DNA of 64,000 nt. It comes from Hibiscus mutabilis. Taxonomy: Eukaryota; Streptophyta; Magnoliopsida; Malvales; Malvaceae. Where the stretch lies: positions 30,336,937 through 30,400,936 of the forward strand of contig CM033728.1 of assembly GCA_019671005.1 (NCBI GenBank), in the 5' to 3' direction. Of this stretch, positions 21,979 through 35,575 are shown in pieces. The notes beneath the pieces were generated by a model, which made no database searches, was not told the DNA's origin, and saw only the letters and a list, made by a program, of their open reading frames with translations. Each line of letters begins with the position of its first letter. The stretch's first letter is position 1. A program made the position numbers and the translations under genes.

Positions 21979-24900
21979 TGTAACACCCCCTTCCCGTATC
22001 CGTACACCGGGTACGAGTTGGAAATGTTACGACTTCTTTAATAAAAAACCGGGGTAATTTAAAATTTTCAGAAAACATCCCGATGGTCACCCATCCTAAA
22101 ATTTCTCTAGCCCAAGCACGCTTAACTTTACTTAAAAATCGACATAAATTATTTATTAGAGTTTCAATCATAAATCAATTATCTTAGCATGCAACTCATC
22201 ACCTGAGTTTACTCTTAATTTTTGAATCTTTCCAGAAATACCAATTATCATGAAACCATAATGAACTTTATAGGCCAATCACACTCAAATAGGTTAAACA
22301 AGTATACATGCCACTATAAAAATCAAACCTTAATTAGGATGTCATTACTGTGATTACCTATTGAGCTTTCCCATATTGGCGCAATGCTCTTCTCACTCTC
22401 AACTTGATTTACCTACGTGTGTATAATCAAACACACGCTAAGTACGAACTTAGTAAGGCATAAGATGAGAACATATATAAAATACTTTGTAATGCATGAC
22501 ACTTTCAGAAACATAATAATCATTAAATCATATAATTTGTAATGCAGGAATATCTGTATATAAGATCATATAGTTGTACCGTGTAATCATATAGCCCAAG
22601 GTAAATATCAAGTGACTAATATACGAGTCGTGTACATTTTAGTACTATCCTTTCTATCGACACAATGAAGTATCGGGAACATATCAACACAATGAAGTGT
22701 TGCGATCATATCAACACAATAAAGTGATGCCATATCAACACAATGAAGTGTTGCAAACTATCGACGTCGTGTACTATCGACACAATGAAGTGTCAGATAC
22801 AGTGTGACTCTTATGGTATACCACTATATTAACACATATACAATTTATATCATATAAAACATATCACATTAGAGTAGTTCATACTCCAATATGTTCTATA
22901 CAATTCACATTATGCATGCCATTTAAAAACTATATAAAGTGGCTTGTCATATATATCATGCTATAAACCATTTGTAAGCATAAAGGTATGCCATAATCTT
23001 TAAAATCAGTAAAATAATATATCATGCAAAACATGTTAAACTATATAAAAATCTTTACCTTTTAGGTTGAATTATCACAAGTCTCTCTATAAAAATGTAT
23101 GCACTCACTTGGGCCATTTGTTAGCACGCCTCACTAAATTCTACTTGATCCTTTTCTTTATAGAACCTCGAACCTTCTTTGATTCGGCCTTGAATTCATT
23201 AATCACATGAATAAGATAAAATATTTGTTAGATTCAAATCTGACAATACCTTAAACACGCTGTCTAATATAATCATTCGAATATAAAATTTTCAAATATT
23301 TTTCCTTTCTTCCTTGTATTGTTAAAAAAATCAATATGGTCCTAGTGACCAATTTGAACTTCCAATAATTCTTCCGAGCTTGCTAACTCACATTTAAATA
23401 CAAAATGTTTCAAATTCCATTTTCTGACAGCTTGTGCTACCTTCAAAGATTTGCTTATACCGGGAAGAATACACACCGGATCTTAATTTCCTTTATACTG
23501 GAAAAACTAAATTTGATAACGGTTCTAACGGTATAAGCCAAATAAATTAATAAAATCTACAAAAAGTATGAAAAATTTTCAAACTCCTGTTACAGTGCTG
23601 TTTTGACAGAAACTGCTCTGTAAATTTTCTGACCTTCATTCAATTAAAAATTTATATCTTTTAACTCGGAACTCGAAATTAGTTTCTGTTTGTTGGAAAT
23701 GAAGCTAGACGAACACATCTTTACAACGGTATAAAATTCATCATCTAACAACTTTTTTAGAATTTATGGTGAATTTTCAAAGTCACTGCCAAAATTCAAT
23801 CTTCTTCATAGCTTTCCATAATAAACTTCTAATTTCTACTAACTTCTTCTTATTTTTCTACTTATCAATTTAGTCCAATCACTTGCTTCAATCTACCAAT
23901 TCATCATCTTCTTCATCAAATAATTATTCAAAATAATTCCCTCTAGTTTTCTTTCTTTGCCCAAAATAGTCACTAAAATGCAAAGGTAAGGATTCAAACT
24001 TCTTAACTTTGCAATTTAGTCCTCAAATCAACACTACTACTTTAATTCGATTATTTTAACTTAAAATCGGATTTAATCCCCTTCCAAGAATTCATTTCCT
24101 ATTCGGTCACTTGATTTTGACAATTTGTCAAAATGGTCCCTAATTCAATTCAACATCGGTTTAGCATTCTAACATCAATTTCACATCTCCAACATCATTA
24201 ATTACATAAATACACTTCAAATTCATAAAATTCAGATTCGGTCCCTTAACTTTGAAGCTTGCTAAATTGGTCCCTATAAGTTTTAACTTAGGGTTTTGCT
24301 TCCAAACAACAAATTAAGCTTACTAGATCATTAATCCAACATCACAAACCCTAAGTTAGACTTAACTCCATAAACACTATTCTTCTTCATACAAACCAAA
24401 ATATGTAGGGTTTAAATCCTAACTCATAAACTTGAATTTAACATCATATAAGCTTGATTCCAACTTAAATTCAATCATGGAATCATAAAATCTCAAAAGC
24501 CCCAATTTTGTTCATAAACCCTAATTTCCTTCTCATGTAAAATTCTCATCAATCAAACATGTATTCCAAGAATTAAGTACATCAAAAGATAGAGCTTGAA
24601 GAGTAGAACAACTTTGCAGATCGAAAGATTACCTGAAAATCGAGTTTCAGGGCTTGAATCGAGCTTGGAAAATTTTCTCCCTTTTCTACCCATATTTTTG
24701 AAAATATGAAAGATGAAGAAGGCTTCATCTTTTACCTTTTAATTTTAAATATCTTCAATTATGCCACTTGTAATATATAAATGAATTTTAAATTCATTCA
24801 AATACAGAAATTACAAAAGTGCCCTTTGTATCCAACAGTTGAGATTGATTTTATCCTCAATCAAGAGCCAAGATTTAAACTTCAAATTTCTTCTTCAAAA

Positions 24901-25702
24901 AATAGCCCTTGTATCTTCAAATATTTCAAAATTGCCATCCCTGCCAAATGACCAATTTGCCCTCCAACTAGTCTTTATTTACTAGTTTGCTTCAAAATTG
25001 CCATTCCATTAAAACCTAACTAAATTAGTTTCTCTTCAACCGGCCACTATTCTATAAATATCATTTTATGATTTTCAATAGATTATGGAACAACCTCTAA
25101 AATTTCAATTCAATCCGATTTCCCGATATTCACAAAATACTTCTACTACGATTTTACCTTTACTGTGCTATCGAATCTATTCTGAAAATTCTATATTTCC
25201 ATAATATTCCTCATATCATCATCCTTCATCCACTGACCTAGATTTAATCTTGATTTAGTAGTTTACCAACTTTGCCCTTATGATTTTCCAAAATTACGGT
25301 CTTGCCATTTTTCATCAAACGACTCATATTCAACATGGAAATCAACTTAAATCCAAGGGTTCACATTTTTCCAACACAAACAAAATATCTTAGACATGTA
25401 AGATGACATAATCAACCTTGGCCTATCACCCTTCAAAATATCCTGGATATTCGATTCGATCTGATTATCCGAATATTTTTCTGAACTTTATTGCTTTATA
25501 GCCATTAATACAAACTCCATACGAAAAATCTGAGTAACACAAAAACATCATTCTTCGGGTTAAACTATTCATTTACGGGGTTAAAATACACAACTTTTGA
25601 AAATTACACTTTGGTCCTTAAACTTTTCCAAAGTTTACACTTTAACCCTTAAACTTTCAAATTTTACATTTTGGTCACTAACCAAAAATTTGGGATTTTA
25701 CA
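21979..25702 (-). repeat. 3' LTR of the nested Gypsy element
   Basis: It begins TGTAACACCCCC and ends GGGATTTTACA (plus strand), 3724 nt. A cluster of 'caacacaatgaagtgttg' repeats lies at 22655-22795. It aligns with 28192-32544 throughout apart from two duplications in that copy. Confidence 0.9.
22655..22795. repeat. Minisatellite in the LTR ('acacaatgaagtgt' units)
   Basis: Five to six units of about 27 nt contain 'caacacaatgaagtgttg'. Each has near-palindromic ends (caacac/gtgttg). The 5' LTR copy at 29105-29210 has fewer units. Confidence 0.75.
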
Positions 25703-25824
25703 ATTCTCCCCCTTAATAAAATTCATCCTCGAATTTTCAACACATACCTAGTTAAAAAATTGAGGAAATTGTTTTCTCATATCTTTTTCTCTTTCCCATG
25801 TCACTTTTTGACTTCATAATTTCA

Positions 25825-26016
25825 TCAAAGAACTTTAACAAGCAAAATCATTTTATTTCTTAATCCTTTGACTCCATGTGCCAATACCTTTACCGATTCT
25901 TCCTCATAAATCAAATCCGGTTGAATATCTATTCCTTCCGAGATAATGATATGTAAAGGATCTAATTGATACTTTTTGAGCATCGATACATGAAATATAT
26001 TGTGAATCTTGTCCAT
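25825..26016 (-). pseudogene. Integrase C-terminal fragment (Gypsy pol end)
   Basis: Sixty-three residues match the end of plant Gypsy Pol: 'NIFHVSMLKKYQLDP', then an acidic 'YEEESVKVLA' and 'LRNK'. In intact elements this is the DNA-binding end of integrase. The frame is lost upstream near 26020. The homologous remnant of the element at 50750-55695 lies near 54430-54640. Confidence 0.8.
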
Positions 26017-28174
26017 TTTCCTGAGGTAAGGCTAGTTAATAAGCCACCGGACCAACCCTTTTCACAATCTTATATGACCCAAAGAATCTCGAATTTAGTT
26101 TTCCTTTTTGGTCCAAACCATAACACCTTAATCCAAGGTGAAACTTTTAAGGAATATTTCATCCTTAACTTCATATAAATATCTTTTCTTTCATGATCAG
26201 CAGATAATATCCACCATTCTTTAGAAATTCTAAATTACTTCGAACCATTCATACTTGATTCTCCACATCCTGAACTAAATCGAATCAGATTCAATCACCT
26301 CTTAGTTCTCTTTTCATCATCCTCAGGAATATAAATCAATTCCTTGATAACATGAACATCCTTTAGACCTAACATTCGAAATCTTCAAAATTTTCCTTTT
26401 CACCTTACTAAATTCTTTCCAGGCATATCTTATCTTTTATCTATAAATCTTTGATCCGATTTGTCATAGCAGACTCGAGCTGAGGCTGTGTAATCGATAC
26501 ACTATTTTCCTCCAAAAATAATTAAGCATTTAATGCTTATAAGGCAAAGAGTGACTTTTGGATAAATACATCAATTGTTGTTTTAGCCTTATTACATCAC
26601 TACACATCCTAACCAATTATGGGACGTATTATTGAATAAGGTATAATCCTTACTAGATTTATACTGCACTAATACTAGTGCTACTATCAAATCTTCCTTT
26701 ATTGGTAATAATATAATCGTAATTTAACCTTAGAGGAACATTAATGCTTATTTAACTAACATCACTGAAGCTTCCTCAAGTGATATACCAAATCATATAA
26801 AACCTTCATCTAATGACTCTTGCAACTAGATCTTTAGCTTTCTCAATCTAGTAAGAGCCATTATGTAGAGTGTAATCAATATAAGTTCAATATTGGATTA
26901 AATCCAATCCTAAACTTAGCTTCTTGATTTAGCATCAAGCCTGACGGCTCCTCTTGAGCAACCCATTTAAAACTCATAAACAATAAGAATTCTCTCCCAG
27001 CTTACCCTTGATGCTCAGTATCCATAGCATAAGTTAAATCATTTTCATATTGATAATAAATTCCAATAAAAACTCTGCATGCTCATGCATGCCCAGAATT
27101 ACCACACTCACATGATTGGTTTTGTGGTTTTCTTGAATCTCCAACATTAATTATAAATGTCTAGGAGTTCTTAATTTTTCTTGTCCCGATCTCTTAGCGG
27201 AACTATGTAATAAATTCAGCTTGGCATTTTTGCCGAAAATCTTCACTACTTTTTAAAAGTGATTATCTCAATTCACTATTCCTCTTCACGAACTATGACC
27301 TCTATTTAGATATTTTCTCATTCTAAACTCTTCCATTGCATTCAATATAATTTACTACTTCATAGAATTTTTAAATTCATAGGACAGTCAGTACTTCTTT
27401 GTACCTGACCTCTAGCTCTCTATGAACTGTCACAACAGGCTCTCCTTTTGTCTGTAGAAAGCGGTTTAGAAACACTTCAACTCAGTTGATTAAACACGCA
27501 CTCATACCTGTAAATGATCTAATTGCCCCAATTAAGATGCAAGAAAATCCGTTGCATTTCTATAATAAACTTTGTTACGGAACACTCAAAGAAAGAACTT
27601 CTAGCTAATAGATTTTGGAGTATATACCGTAACATTACTTTATCAAATACAAATCTAATCCTTTCAGATGAGATACTACTTTATTTTTTTAGTCTCCTCT
27701 GATCATCAATATAGAGTTCCTTTAACCTAACCTTTATATCCTTAAACCTTAGATTAACAATCATAGGATCTCCATTAATATCTTTTCGAAAATCTAGTGT
27801 GCCAGAACTCCCAATTCTTTTGCAATCGGTGCCTAAGCAGGCTGATTCATGATCAAATCTAATGTCTGGAAGAAAAATCTTAATCCAGAACATACACATC
27901 ATGTTACCCTAGTGACTCTGCACCATGATAAGTTGAGGGTAGAATATTATCATTAACCTTATCATGCTCGTGAATCTCTTATTTATTCACTCGTCTAAGC
28001 ACCTGACATAATTCTTTTACCCTCACACATTGGAATTTAACATTATTATCATAGTAAGCAATTACATCCATTCCAACAAGTAAAATCATCAGTAATTCTG
28101 ACATCCTAGTGGCATGTATACCCATTTAACCTTTACTATACTTCGTTTAATCTCCAAAATCGGCTAAACCTGTA

Positions 28175-28186
28175 GCTCTGATACCA
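28175..28186 (-). other. Primer-binding site, initiator-Met tRNA
   Basis: TGGTATCAGAGC on the minus strand, 5 nt from the LTR edge at 28192. Confidence 0.9.
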
Positions 28187-28191
28187 ATAAA

Positions 28192-28672
28192 TGTAACACC
28201 ACCTTCCCATATCCGTACACCGGGTACGAGTTAGAAATGTTACGACTTCTTTAATAAAAAATCGGGGTAATTTAAAATTTTCAAAAAACTTATCGATGGT
28301 CACCCATCCTAAAATTTCGCTAGCCCAAGCAAGCTTAACTTTATTTAAAAATCAACATAAATTATTTATTCGAGTTTCAATCATAAATCAATTATCTTAG
28401 CATGCAACTCATCACCTGAGTTTACTCTTAATAACACCCCGTTCACGTATCCGTACACCGGGTACAAGTTGGAAATGTTACGACTTCTTTAATCAAAATC
28501 GGGGTAATTTAAAATTTCCAGAAAACTTCCCGATGGTCACCCATCCTAAAATTTTTCTACCACAAGCACGCTTAACTTTATTTAAAAATTGACATAAATT
28601 ATTTATTCGAGTTTCAATCATAAATCAATTATCATAGCATGTAACTCATCACCTGAGTTTACTCTTAATTTT
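28192..28672. repeat. Tandem duplication of the LTR edge
   Basis: The block from 'tgtaacacc' to 'gagtttactctta' occurs at 28192-28432 and again from about 28433. The second copy then continues into the normal LTR body. Confidence 0.85.
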
Positions 28673-31014
28673 GAATCTTTCCAGAAATACCAATTATCAT
28701 GAAACCATAATGAACTTTATAGGCCAATCACACTCAAATAGGTTAAACAAGTATACATTCCGCTATAAAAATCAAACCTTAATTAGGATGTCATTACTGT
28801 GATTACCTGTTGAGCTTTCCCATATTGATGCAATGCTCTTCTCACTCTCAACTTGATTTACCTACGTGTGTACTATCAAACACACGCTAAGTACGAACTT
28901 AGTGAGGCATAAGATGAGAACATATATAAAATACTTTGTAATGCATGATACTTTCAGAAACATGATAATCATTAAATCATATAATCTGTAATGTAGGAAT
29001 ATCTGTATATAAAATCATATAGTTGTATTGTGTCATCATATAGCCCAAGGTAAATATCAAGTGACTAATATATGAGTCGTGTACATTTTAGTACTATCAT
29101 TTCTATCGACACAATAAAGTATCGGGAACATATCAACACAATGAAGTGTTGCGATCATATCAACACAATAAAGTGTTGCCATAGCAACACAATGAAGTGT
29201 CAGATACAATGTGACTCTTATGGTATACCACTATATTGTCCAACTCAATATTATACTACCAAGGTCAACCTTAAAATCAATTCCTGCAAAATGGAAAGCA
29301 ACCCATATACAATTTATGTCATGTAAAACATATCACATTAGAGTAGTTCATACTCCAATATGCTCTATACAATTCACATTATGCATGCCATTTAAAAACT
29401 ATATAAAGTGGCTTGTCATATATATCATGCTATAAACCATTCGTAAGCATAAAGGTATGCCGTAATCTTTAAAATCAGTAAAATAATGTATCATGCAAAA
29501 CATGTTATACTATATAAAAATCTTTACCTTTTAGGTTGACTTATCACAAGTCTCCCTATAAAAAGGTATGCACTCACCTGAGCCATTTGTTAGCATGCCT
29601 CACTAAATTCTACTCAATCCTTTCCTTTATAGAACCTCGAACCTTCTTTGATTCGGCCTTGAATTCATTAATCACATGAATAAGATAAAATATTTGTTAG
29701 ATTGAAATCTAACAATCCTTAAACACGATGTCTAATATAATCATTCGAATATAAAATTTCCAAATATTTTTCCTTTCTTCCTTATATTGTTCAAAAACTC
29801 ATTATGGTCCCTAGTGACCAATTTGAACTTCCAATAATTCTTCCGAGCTTGCTAACTCACATTTAAATACAAAATGTTTCAAATTCCATTTTCTGACAGC
29901 TTGAGCTACCTTCAAAGATTTTCATATACCGGACAGAATACATACCGAATCTTAAATTACTTTATACTGGAAAAAGTAGATTCAATAAAGGTTCTAACGG
30001 TATAAGCCACATAAATTAATAAAAACTACAAAAATATGAAAATTCTTCAAACTCCAGTCACAGTGCTGTTTTGACAAAAACTGCTATGTAAATTTTCTGA
30101 CCTTCATTCGAGTAAAAATTCATATCTTTTAACTCAGAACTCGAAATCAGTTTCGGTTTGCTGGAAATGAAACTAGACGAACACATCTTTACAACGGTAT
30201 AAAATTCATCATCTAACCATTTTTGTAGAATTTATGGTGAATTTTCAAATCACTGCCAAAATTCAATCTTCTTCATAGCTTTCCATAATAAACTTCTAAT
30301 TTCTACTAACTTCTTCTTATTTTTCTACTTATCAATTTAGTCCAATCACTTGCTTCAATCTACCAATTCATCATCTTCTTCATCAAATAATTATTCAAAA
30401 TAATTCCCTCTAGTTTTCTTTCTTTGCCCAAAATAGTCACTAAAATGCAAAGGTAAGGATTCAAACTTCTTAACTTTGCAATTTAGTCCTCAAATCAACA
30501 CTACTACTTTAATTCGATTATTTTAACTAAAAATCAGATTTAATCCCCATCCAAGAATTCATTTCCTATTTGGTCACTTGATTTTGACAATTTGTCAAAA
30601 TGGTCCCTAATTCAATTCAACATCGGTTTAGCATTCTAACATCAATTTCACATATCCAACATCATTAATTACATAAATACACTCCAAATTCATAAAATTT
30701 AGATTCGGTCCCTTAACTTTGAAGCTTGCCGAATTGGCCCCTATAAGTTTTAACTTAGGGTTTTGCTTCCAAACAACAAATTAAGCTTACTAGATCATTA
30801 ATCCAACATCACAAACCCTAAGTTAGACTTAACTCCATAAAACCTAATCTTCTCCATCCAAACCAAAATATGTAGGGTTTAAATACTAACTCAAAAACAT
30901 GAATTTAACATCATATAAGCTTGATTCCAACTTAAATTCAACCATGGAATCATAAAATCTCAAAAGCCCTAATTTTGTTCATAAACTCTAATTTCCTTCT
31001 CATGTAAAATTCTT

Positions 31015-31764
31015 ATCAATCAAACATGTATTCCATGGATCAAGTACATTAAAAGATATAGCTTGATGAGTAGAACAACTTTGCAGATCGAAAGATTACC
31101 TAAAAATCGAGTTTCGGGGCTTGAATCGAGCTTGAAAAATTTTCTCCCTTTTCTACCCATATTTTCGAAAATATGAAAGATGAAGAAGGCTTCATCTTTT
31201 GCCTTTTAATTTTAAATCTCTTCAATTATTCCACTTGTAATATATAAATGAAATTTAAATTCATTCAAATAGAGAAATTACAAAAGTGCCCTTTTTATCC
31301 AACAGTTGAGATTGATTTTATCATCAATCAAGAGCCAAGATTTAAAATTCAAATTTCTTCTTCCAAAAATAGCCCTTGTAACTTCAAATATCAATCAAAC
31401 ATGTATTCCATGGATCAAGTACATTAAAAGATAGAGCTTGAAGAGTAGAACAACTTTGCAGATCGAAAGATTACCTAAAAATTGAGTTTCGGGGCTTGAA
31501 TCGAGCTTGAAAAATTTTCTCCCTTTTCTACCCATATTTTCGAAAATATGAAAGATAAAGAACGCATCATCTTTTGCCTTTTAATTTTAAATCTCTTCAA
31601 TTATTCCACTTGTAATATATAAATGAATTTTAAATTCATTCAAATAGAGAAATTACAAAAGTGCCATTTTTATCCAACGGTTGAGATTGATTTTATCATC
31701 AATCAAGGGCCAAGATTTAAAATTCAAATTTCTTCTTCCAAAAATAGCCCTTGTAACTTCAAAT
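31015..31764. repeat. Tandem duplication of about 375 nt inside the LTR
   Basis: The block from 'atcaatcaaacatgtattcc' to 'gcccttgtaacttcaaat' is present twice in direct orientation. The partner LTR and the solo LTR have one copy. Confidence 0.85.
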
Positions 31765-34700
31765 ATTTCAAAATTGCCATCCCTGCCAAATGACTAATTT
31801 GCCCTCCAACTAGTCTTTATTTACTAGTTTGCTTCAAAATTGCCATTCCATTAAAATCTATCTAAATTAGTTTCTCTTCAACCGACCACTATTCCATAAA
31901 TATCATTTTATATTTTTCATAGATTATGGAACAATCTCTAAAATTTTAATTCAATCCGATTTCCCGATATTCACAAAATACTTCTACTACGATTTTACCT
32001 TTACCGAGCTATCAGATCTATTTCAGAAAATTCTATATTTCCATAATATTCCTCATATCATCATCCTTCATCCACTGACCTAGATTTAATCTTGATTTAG
32101 TATTTTACCAACTTTGCCCTTATGATTTTCCAAAATTACAATCTTGCCATTTTTCATCCAACGACTCATATTCAACATGGAAATCAACTTAAATCCAAGG
32201 GTTCACATTCTTCCAACACAAAGAAAATATCTTAGACATGTAAAATGACATAATCAACCTTGGCTTATCATCCTTCAAAATATCCTGAATATTCGATTCG
32301 ATCCGATTATCCGAATATTTTTCTGAACTTTATCGCTTTATAGTCAATAATACAAACTCCGTACAAAAAATCCGAGTAACACGAAAACTTCATTATTGGG
32401 GGTAAACTATTCATTTACGGGGTTAAAATACACAACTTTTGAAAATTATACTTTGGTCCCTAAACTTTTCCAAATTTTACACTTTAACCCCTAAACTTTC
32501 AAAATTTACATTTTAGTCACTAACCAAAAATTTGGGATATTACAATCAATGACATAAATATAATTACAATATATAAACCAGGTAGACTTATCGCAAGTCT
32601 TACCAATGATGTATAAAACATCCATGTATCATGTTATGTATGCATTGCACTCACCTGGGCCATTTATTAGCATGCCTCACTAAATTCTACTCACCTCGAA
32701 CCTTCTTTGATTCAGACTTGACTTCATTACTCACATGAATAAGATAAAATATTTGTTAGATTCAAATCTAACAATACCTTAACCATGCTGTCTAATATAA
32801 TCATTCGAGTATAAAATTTCCAAATATTTTTCCTTTTTTCCTTGTACTGTTCAAAAACTCATTATGGTCCTTAGTGACCAATTTGAACTTCCAATAATTC
32901 TTTCGAGCTTGCTAACTAACATTTAAATACAAAATGTTTCAAATTCCATTTTCTGACAGCTTGCGCTACCTTCAAAGATTTACTTATACCGGGCATAATA
33001 CATACTGGATCTTAATTTCCTTTCTATTGGAGAAACTAGATTCGATAACGGTTCTAACGGTATAAGCCACATAAATTAATAAAATCTACACAAATTATGA
33101 AAATGCTTCAAACTCCCGTCACAGAGTTGTCCTGACCGAAACTGCTCTGTAAATTTTCTGACCTTCATTCGATTAAAAATTCATATCTTTTAACTCGGAA
33201 CTCGAAATCAGTTTCGGTTTGTTGGAAATGAAGCTAGGCGAACAAATCTTTACAACGGTATAAAATTCATCATCTAACCATTTTTGTATAATTTATGGTG
33301 AATTTTCGAAGTCACTACCAAAATTCAATTTTCTACATAGCTTTCCATAATAAACTTCTAATTTATACTAACTTCTTATTTTTCTACTTGTCAATTTAGT
33401 CCCATCACTTGCTTCAAACCACCAATTCATCATCTTCTTCATCAAATAATTATTCAAAAATAATTCCCTTTAATTTTCTTTCTTTACCAAAATAGTCACT
33501 AAAATGCAAAGGTAAGGATTCAACATCGGTTTAGCATTCTAACATCAATTTCACATCTCCAACATCATTAATTACACAAATACACTCCAATTTCATAAAA
33601 TTCAGATTCGGTCCCTTAACTTTGAATCTTGCCGAATTGGTCCCTATATATTTAACTTAGGGTTTTGCTTCCAAAAAACAACAAATCAAACTTACTAGAT
33701 CATTAATCAAACATCACAAACCCTAAGTTAAACTTAAATGCATAAACCCTAATCTTCTCCATGTAATCCAAAATATGTAGGGTTTAAATCCTAACTCAAT
33801 AACATGATTTTAACATCATAGAAGCATGATTCCAACTTAAATTCAACCATGGAATTATAAAATTTCAAAAGCCTCAATTTTGTTCATAAACCCTAATTTC
33901 CTTCTCATGTAAAATTTTCATCAATCAAGCATGCATTCCATGAATTAATAACATCAAAAGATAGAGCTTGAAGAGTAGAACAACTTTGTAGTTTGAAAAA
34001 TTACCTGAAAATTGAGTTTCGGGGCTTGAATCAAACTTGGAAAATTTGCTTCCTTTTTCCCCCAAATTTTGAAAGTTGAAAGATGAAGAAGGCTTCATCT
34101 TTTTAGCCTTTCAATTTTTAATTGCTCCAATTATTCCACTTGTATTATATAAATTAATTTTAAATCCATTCAAATAGGAAAATTACAAAAGTGTCATTTT
34201 ATCCAACGGTTGAGATTGATCTTATCATCAATCAAGAGCCAAGATTTAATCTTTAATTTTATTCTTCCAAAAATGGCCTTTGTAACTTCAAATATTTCAA
34301 AATTGTCATCCCTGTCAAATGATCAATTTGCCCTCCAACTAGTCTTTATTTACTAGTTTGTTTCAAAATTGCCATTCCAATATAATCTAACTAAATTAGT
34401 TCCTTTTCAATCGACCAATATTCCATAAATATCATTTTATGATTTTCCATGGCTTATGGAACAGCCTCTGAAATTTCAATTCAATCCGATTTACCAATAT
34501 TCACAAAATACTTCTACTACGATTTTGCCTTTACCGAGCTATCAGATCTATTATGAAAATTCTATATTTCCATAATGTTCCTCATATCATCATCCTTCAT
34601 CCAATGATCTAGATTTAATCTTGAGTTAATAATTTACCAACTTTGCCCTTCTAATTTTCCAAAATTACGATCTTGCCATTTTTTATGCAGCGGCTCATAT

Positions 34701-35575
34701 TTAGCTTGGAAAATCAACTTAAATCCAAGGGTTCATATTCTTACAACACAAATAAAATATCTTAGACATGTAAAATGACATAATCAACCTTGCTTATCAT
34801 CCTTCAAAATATCCTGTATATTCGATTCAATCCGATTATCCAAATTTTTTTCTAAACTTTATCGCTTTATAGCCATTAATACAAACTCCGTACAAAAAAT
34901 CCGGGTAACACGAAAATGTTACTCTTGGGGGTAAACTATTCATTTATGGGATCAAAATACATAACTTTTGAAAATTACACTTTGGTCCCTAAACTTTTCC
35001 AAAGTTTACACTTTAACCAGAAAACTTTCAAAATTTTCATTTTGGTCACTAGCCAAAAATTGGGATATTACAATCTCGTTTGGGTTGGGGTGCACCAACA
35101 CGACGTGGGTAATGCGAATGTTCGCACTGGTTAGGCCCTTCGTGGGCCTGAAGATATTTTACCCACTTTAAATATTTTTTCCTTAAAAATAGCATTTTTT
35201 AATATTCGGAATTTAAAGGGAAAATATATACTTTCCTTAAATACGACTAAAAATTTTGAGAACACACAACTAAAAAGTTTTCAACTCTTGAAAAACTGCA
35301 TAGCGCTTTCGGTGATAGGTGAAGGTAAGAGTTCTGTTCGTGATCTCTACATAAGTGCTACTGTAGAAGGTCATCCGTTGTTTTATCCTGGGAAACTGAT
35401 GACCGACGAACTCAAGCACCAAAGGAGTGGTCAAATATGTCTTAAGGAAACTGCGTTTGTGCATGCCTCAAAAATCTGTTATTCGATTTATTTCGAATAT
35501 GTTAAATTCTATTAAAACTGTAATTTTCTTATTTTCAGTTATATTCAATTGTTATTTGTTATGTTCAACAAAAAG

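Larger units (their letters stand above)
25703..28191 (-). pseudogene. Degraded interior of the nested Gypsy element: polypurine tract, integrase C-terminus, RT scraps
   Basis: Next to the 3' LTR the minus strand reads 'attaagggggagaat', the polypurine tract. The minus ORF 26016-25825 holds the pol C-terminus, with 'IHNIFHVSMLKKY', 'QPDLIYEEE' and 'VKGLRNK', the conserved end of plant Gypsy integrase. Around 26770-26870 remnants of the RT entry region can be read with stops. The protease and most of RT, RNase H and gag are missing. An unrecognised minus ORF at 27902-27681 may be a rearranged piece. Confidence 0.75.
21979..32544 (-). mobile_element. Nested Ty3/Gypsy element, two LTRs, minus sense, 10.6 kb
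   Basis: The element is flanked by identical 'atcaa' (21974-21978 and 32545-32549). The 3' LTR is 21979-25702, the interior 25703-28191, and the 5' LTR 28192-32544. The interior is only 2.5 kb and retains the 3' end of pol plus RT scraps, so most of gag-pol has been deleted. It sits inside a solo LTR of its own lineage. Confidence 0.9.
28192..32544 (-). repeat. 5' LTR of the nested Gypsy element, with two internal duplications
   Basis: It is 4353 nt against 3724 nt for its partner. The excess is mostly a repeat of the first 240 nt or so (28192-28432, restarted at about 28433) and a tandem duplication of about 375 nt (31015-31389 repeated at 31390-31764). Confidence 0.88.
20756..35072 (-). 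mobile_element. Gypsy solo LTR (about 3.75 kb), minus sense, split by a nested Gypsy element
   Basis: Parts 20756-21978 and 32550-35072 together make one LTR beginning TGTAACACC and ending GGGATATTACA (plus strand). It is flanked by 'atctc' on both sides (20751-20755 and 35073-35077). The two parts join as they do in the intact LTR at 50750-54350, where 'tatgatcaatgacataaat' is continuous. Confidence 0.88.
20424..35570. mobile_element. Copia-type solo LTR (about 0.83 kb) interrupted by Gypsy insertions
   Basis: It starts TGTTGGAAAA at 20424 and ends GTTCAACA at 35570, imperfect inverted termini. It is flanked by identical 5-nt duplications 'aaaag' (20419-20423 and 35571-35575). Its own sequence is 20424-20755 plus 35078-35570. 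A single LTR between target duplications indicates LTR-LTR recombination. Copia is inferred from the small LTR size and TGTTG ends; no protein is present. Confidence 0.75.

Noticed and set aside
22655..22795. Functional stem-loop array in the Gypsy LTR
   Set aside because: The units have palindromic ends (caacac/gtgttg), but the arms do not vary between units, so there is no covariation support; kept as a minisatellite only.
34916..35171. Overlapping ORFs across the solo LTR end (also 54179-54364)
   Set aside because: They lie in the LTR terminus repeated in several copies, with no domain and unrelated continuations; chance ORFs.
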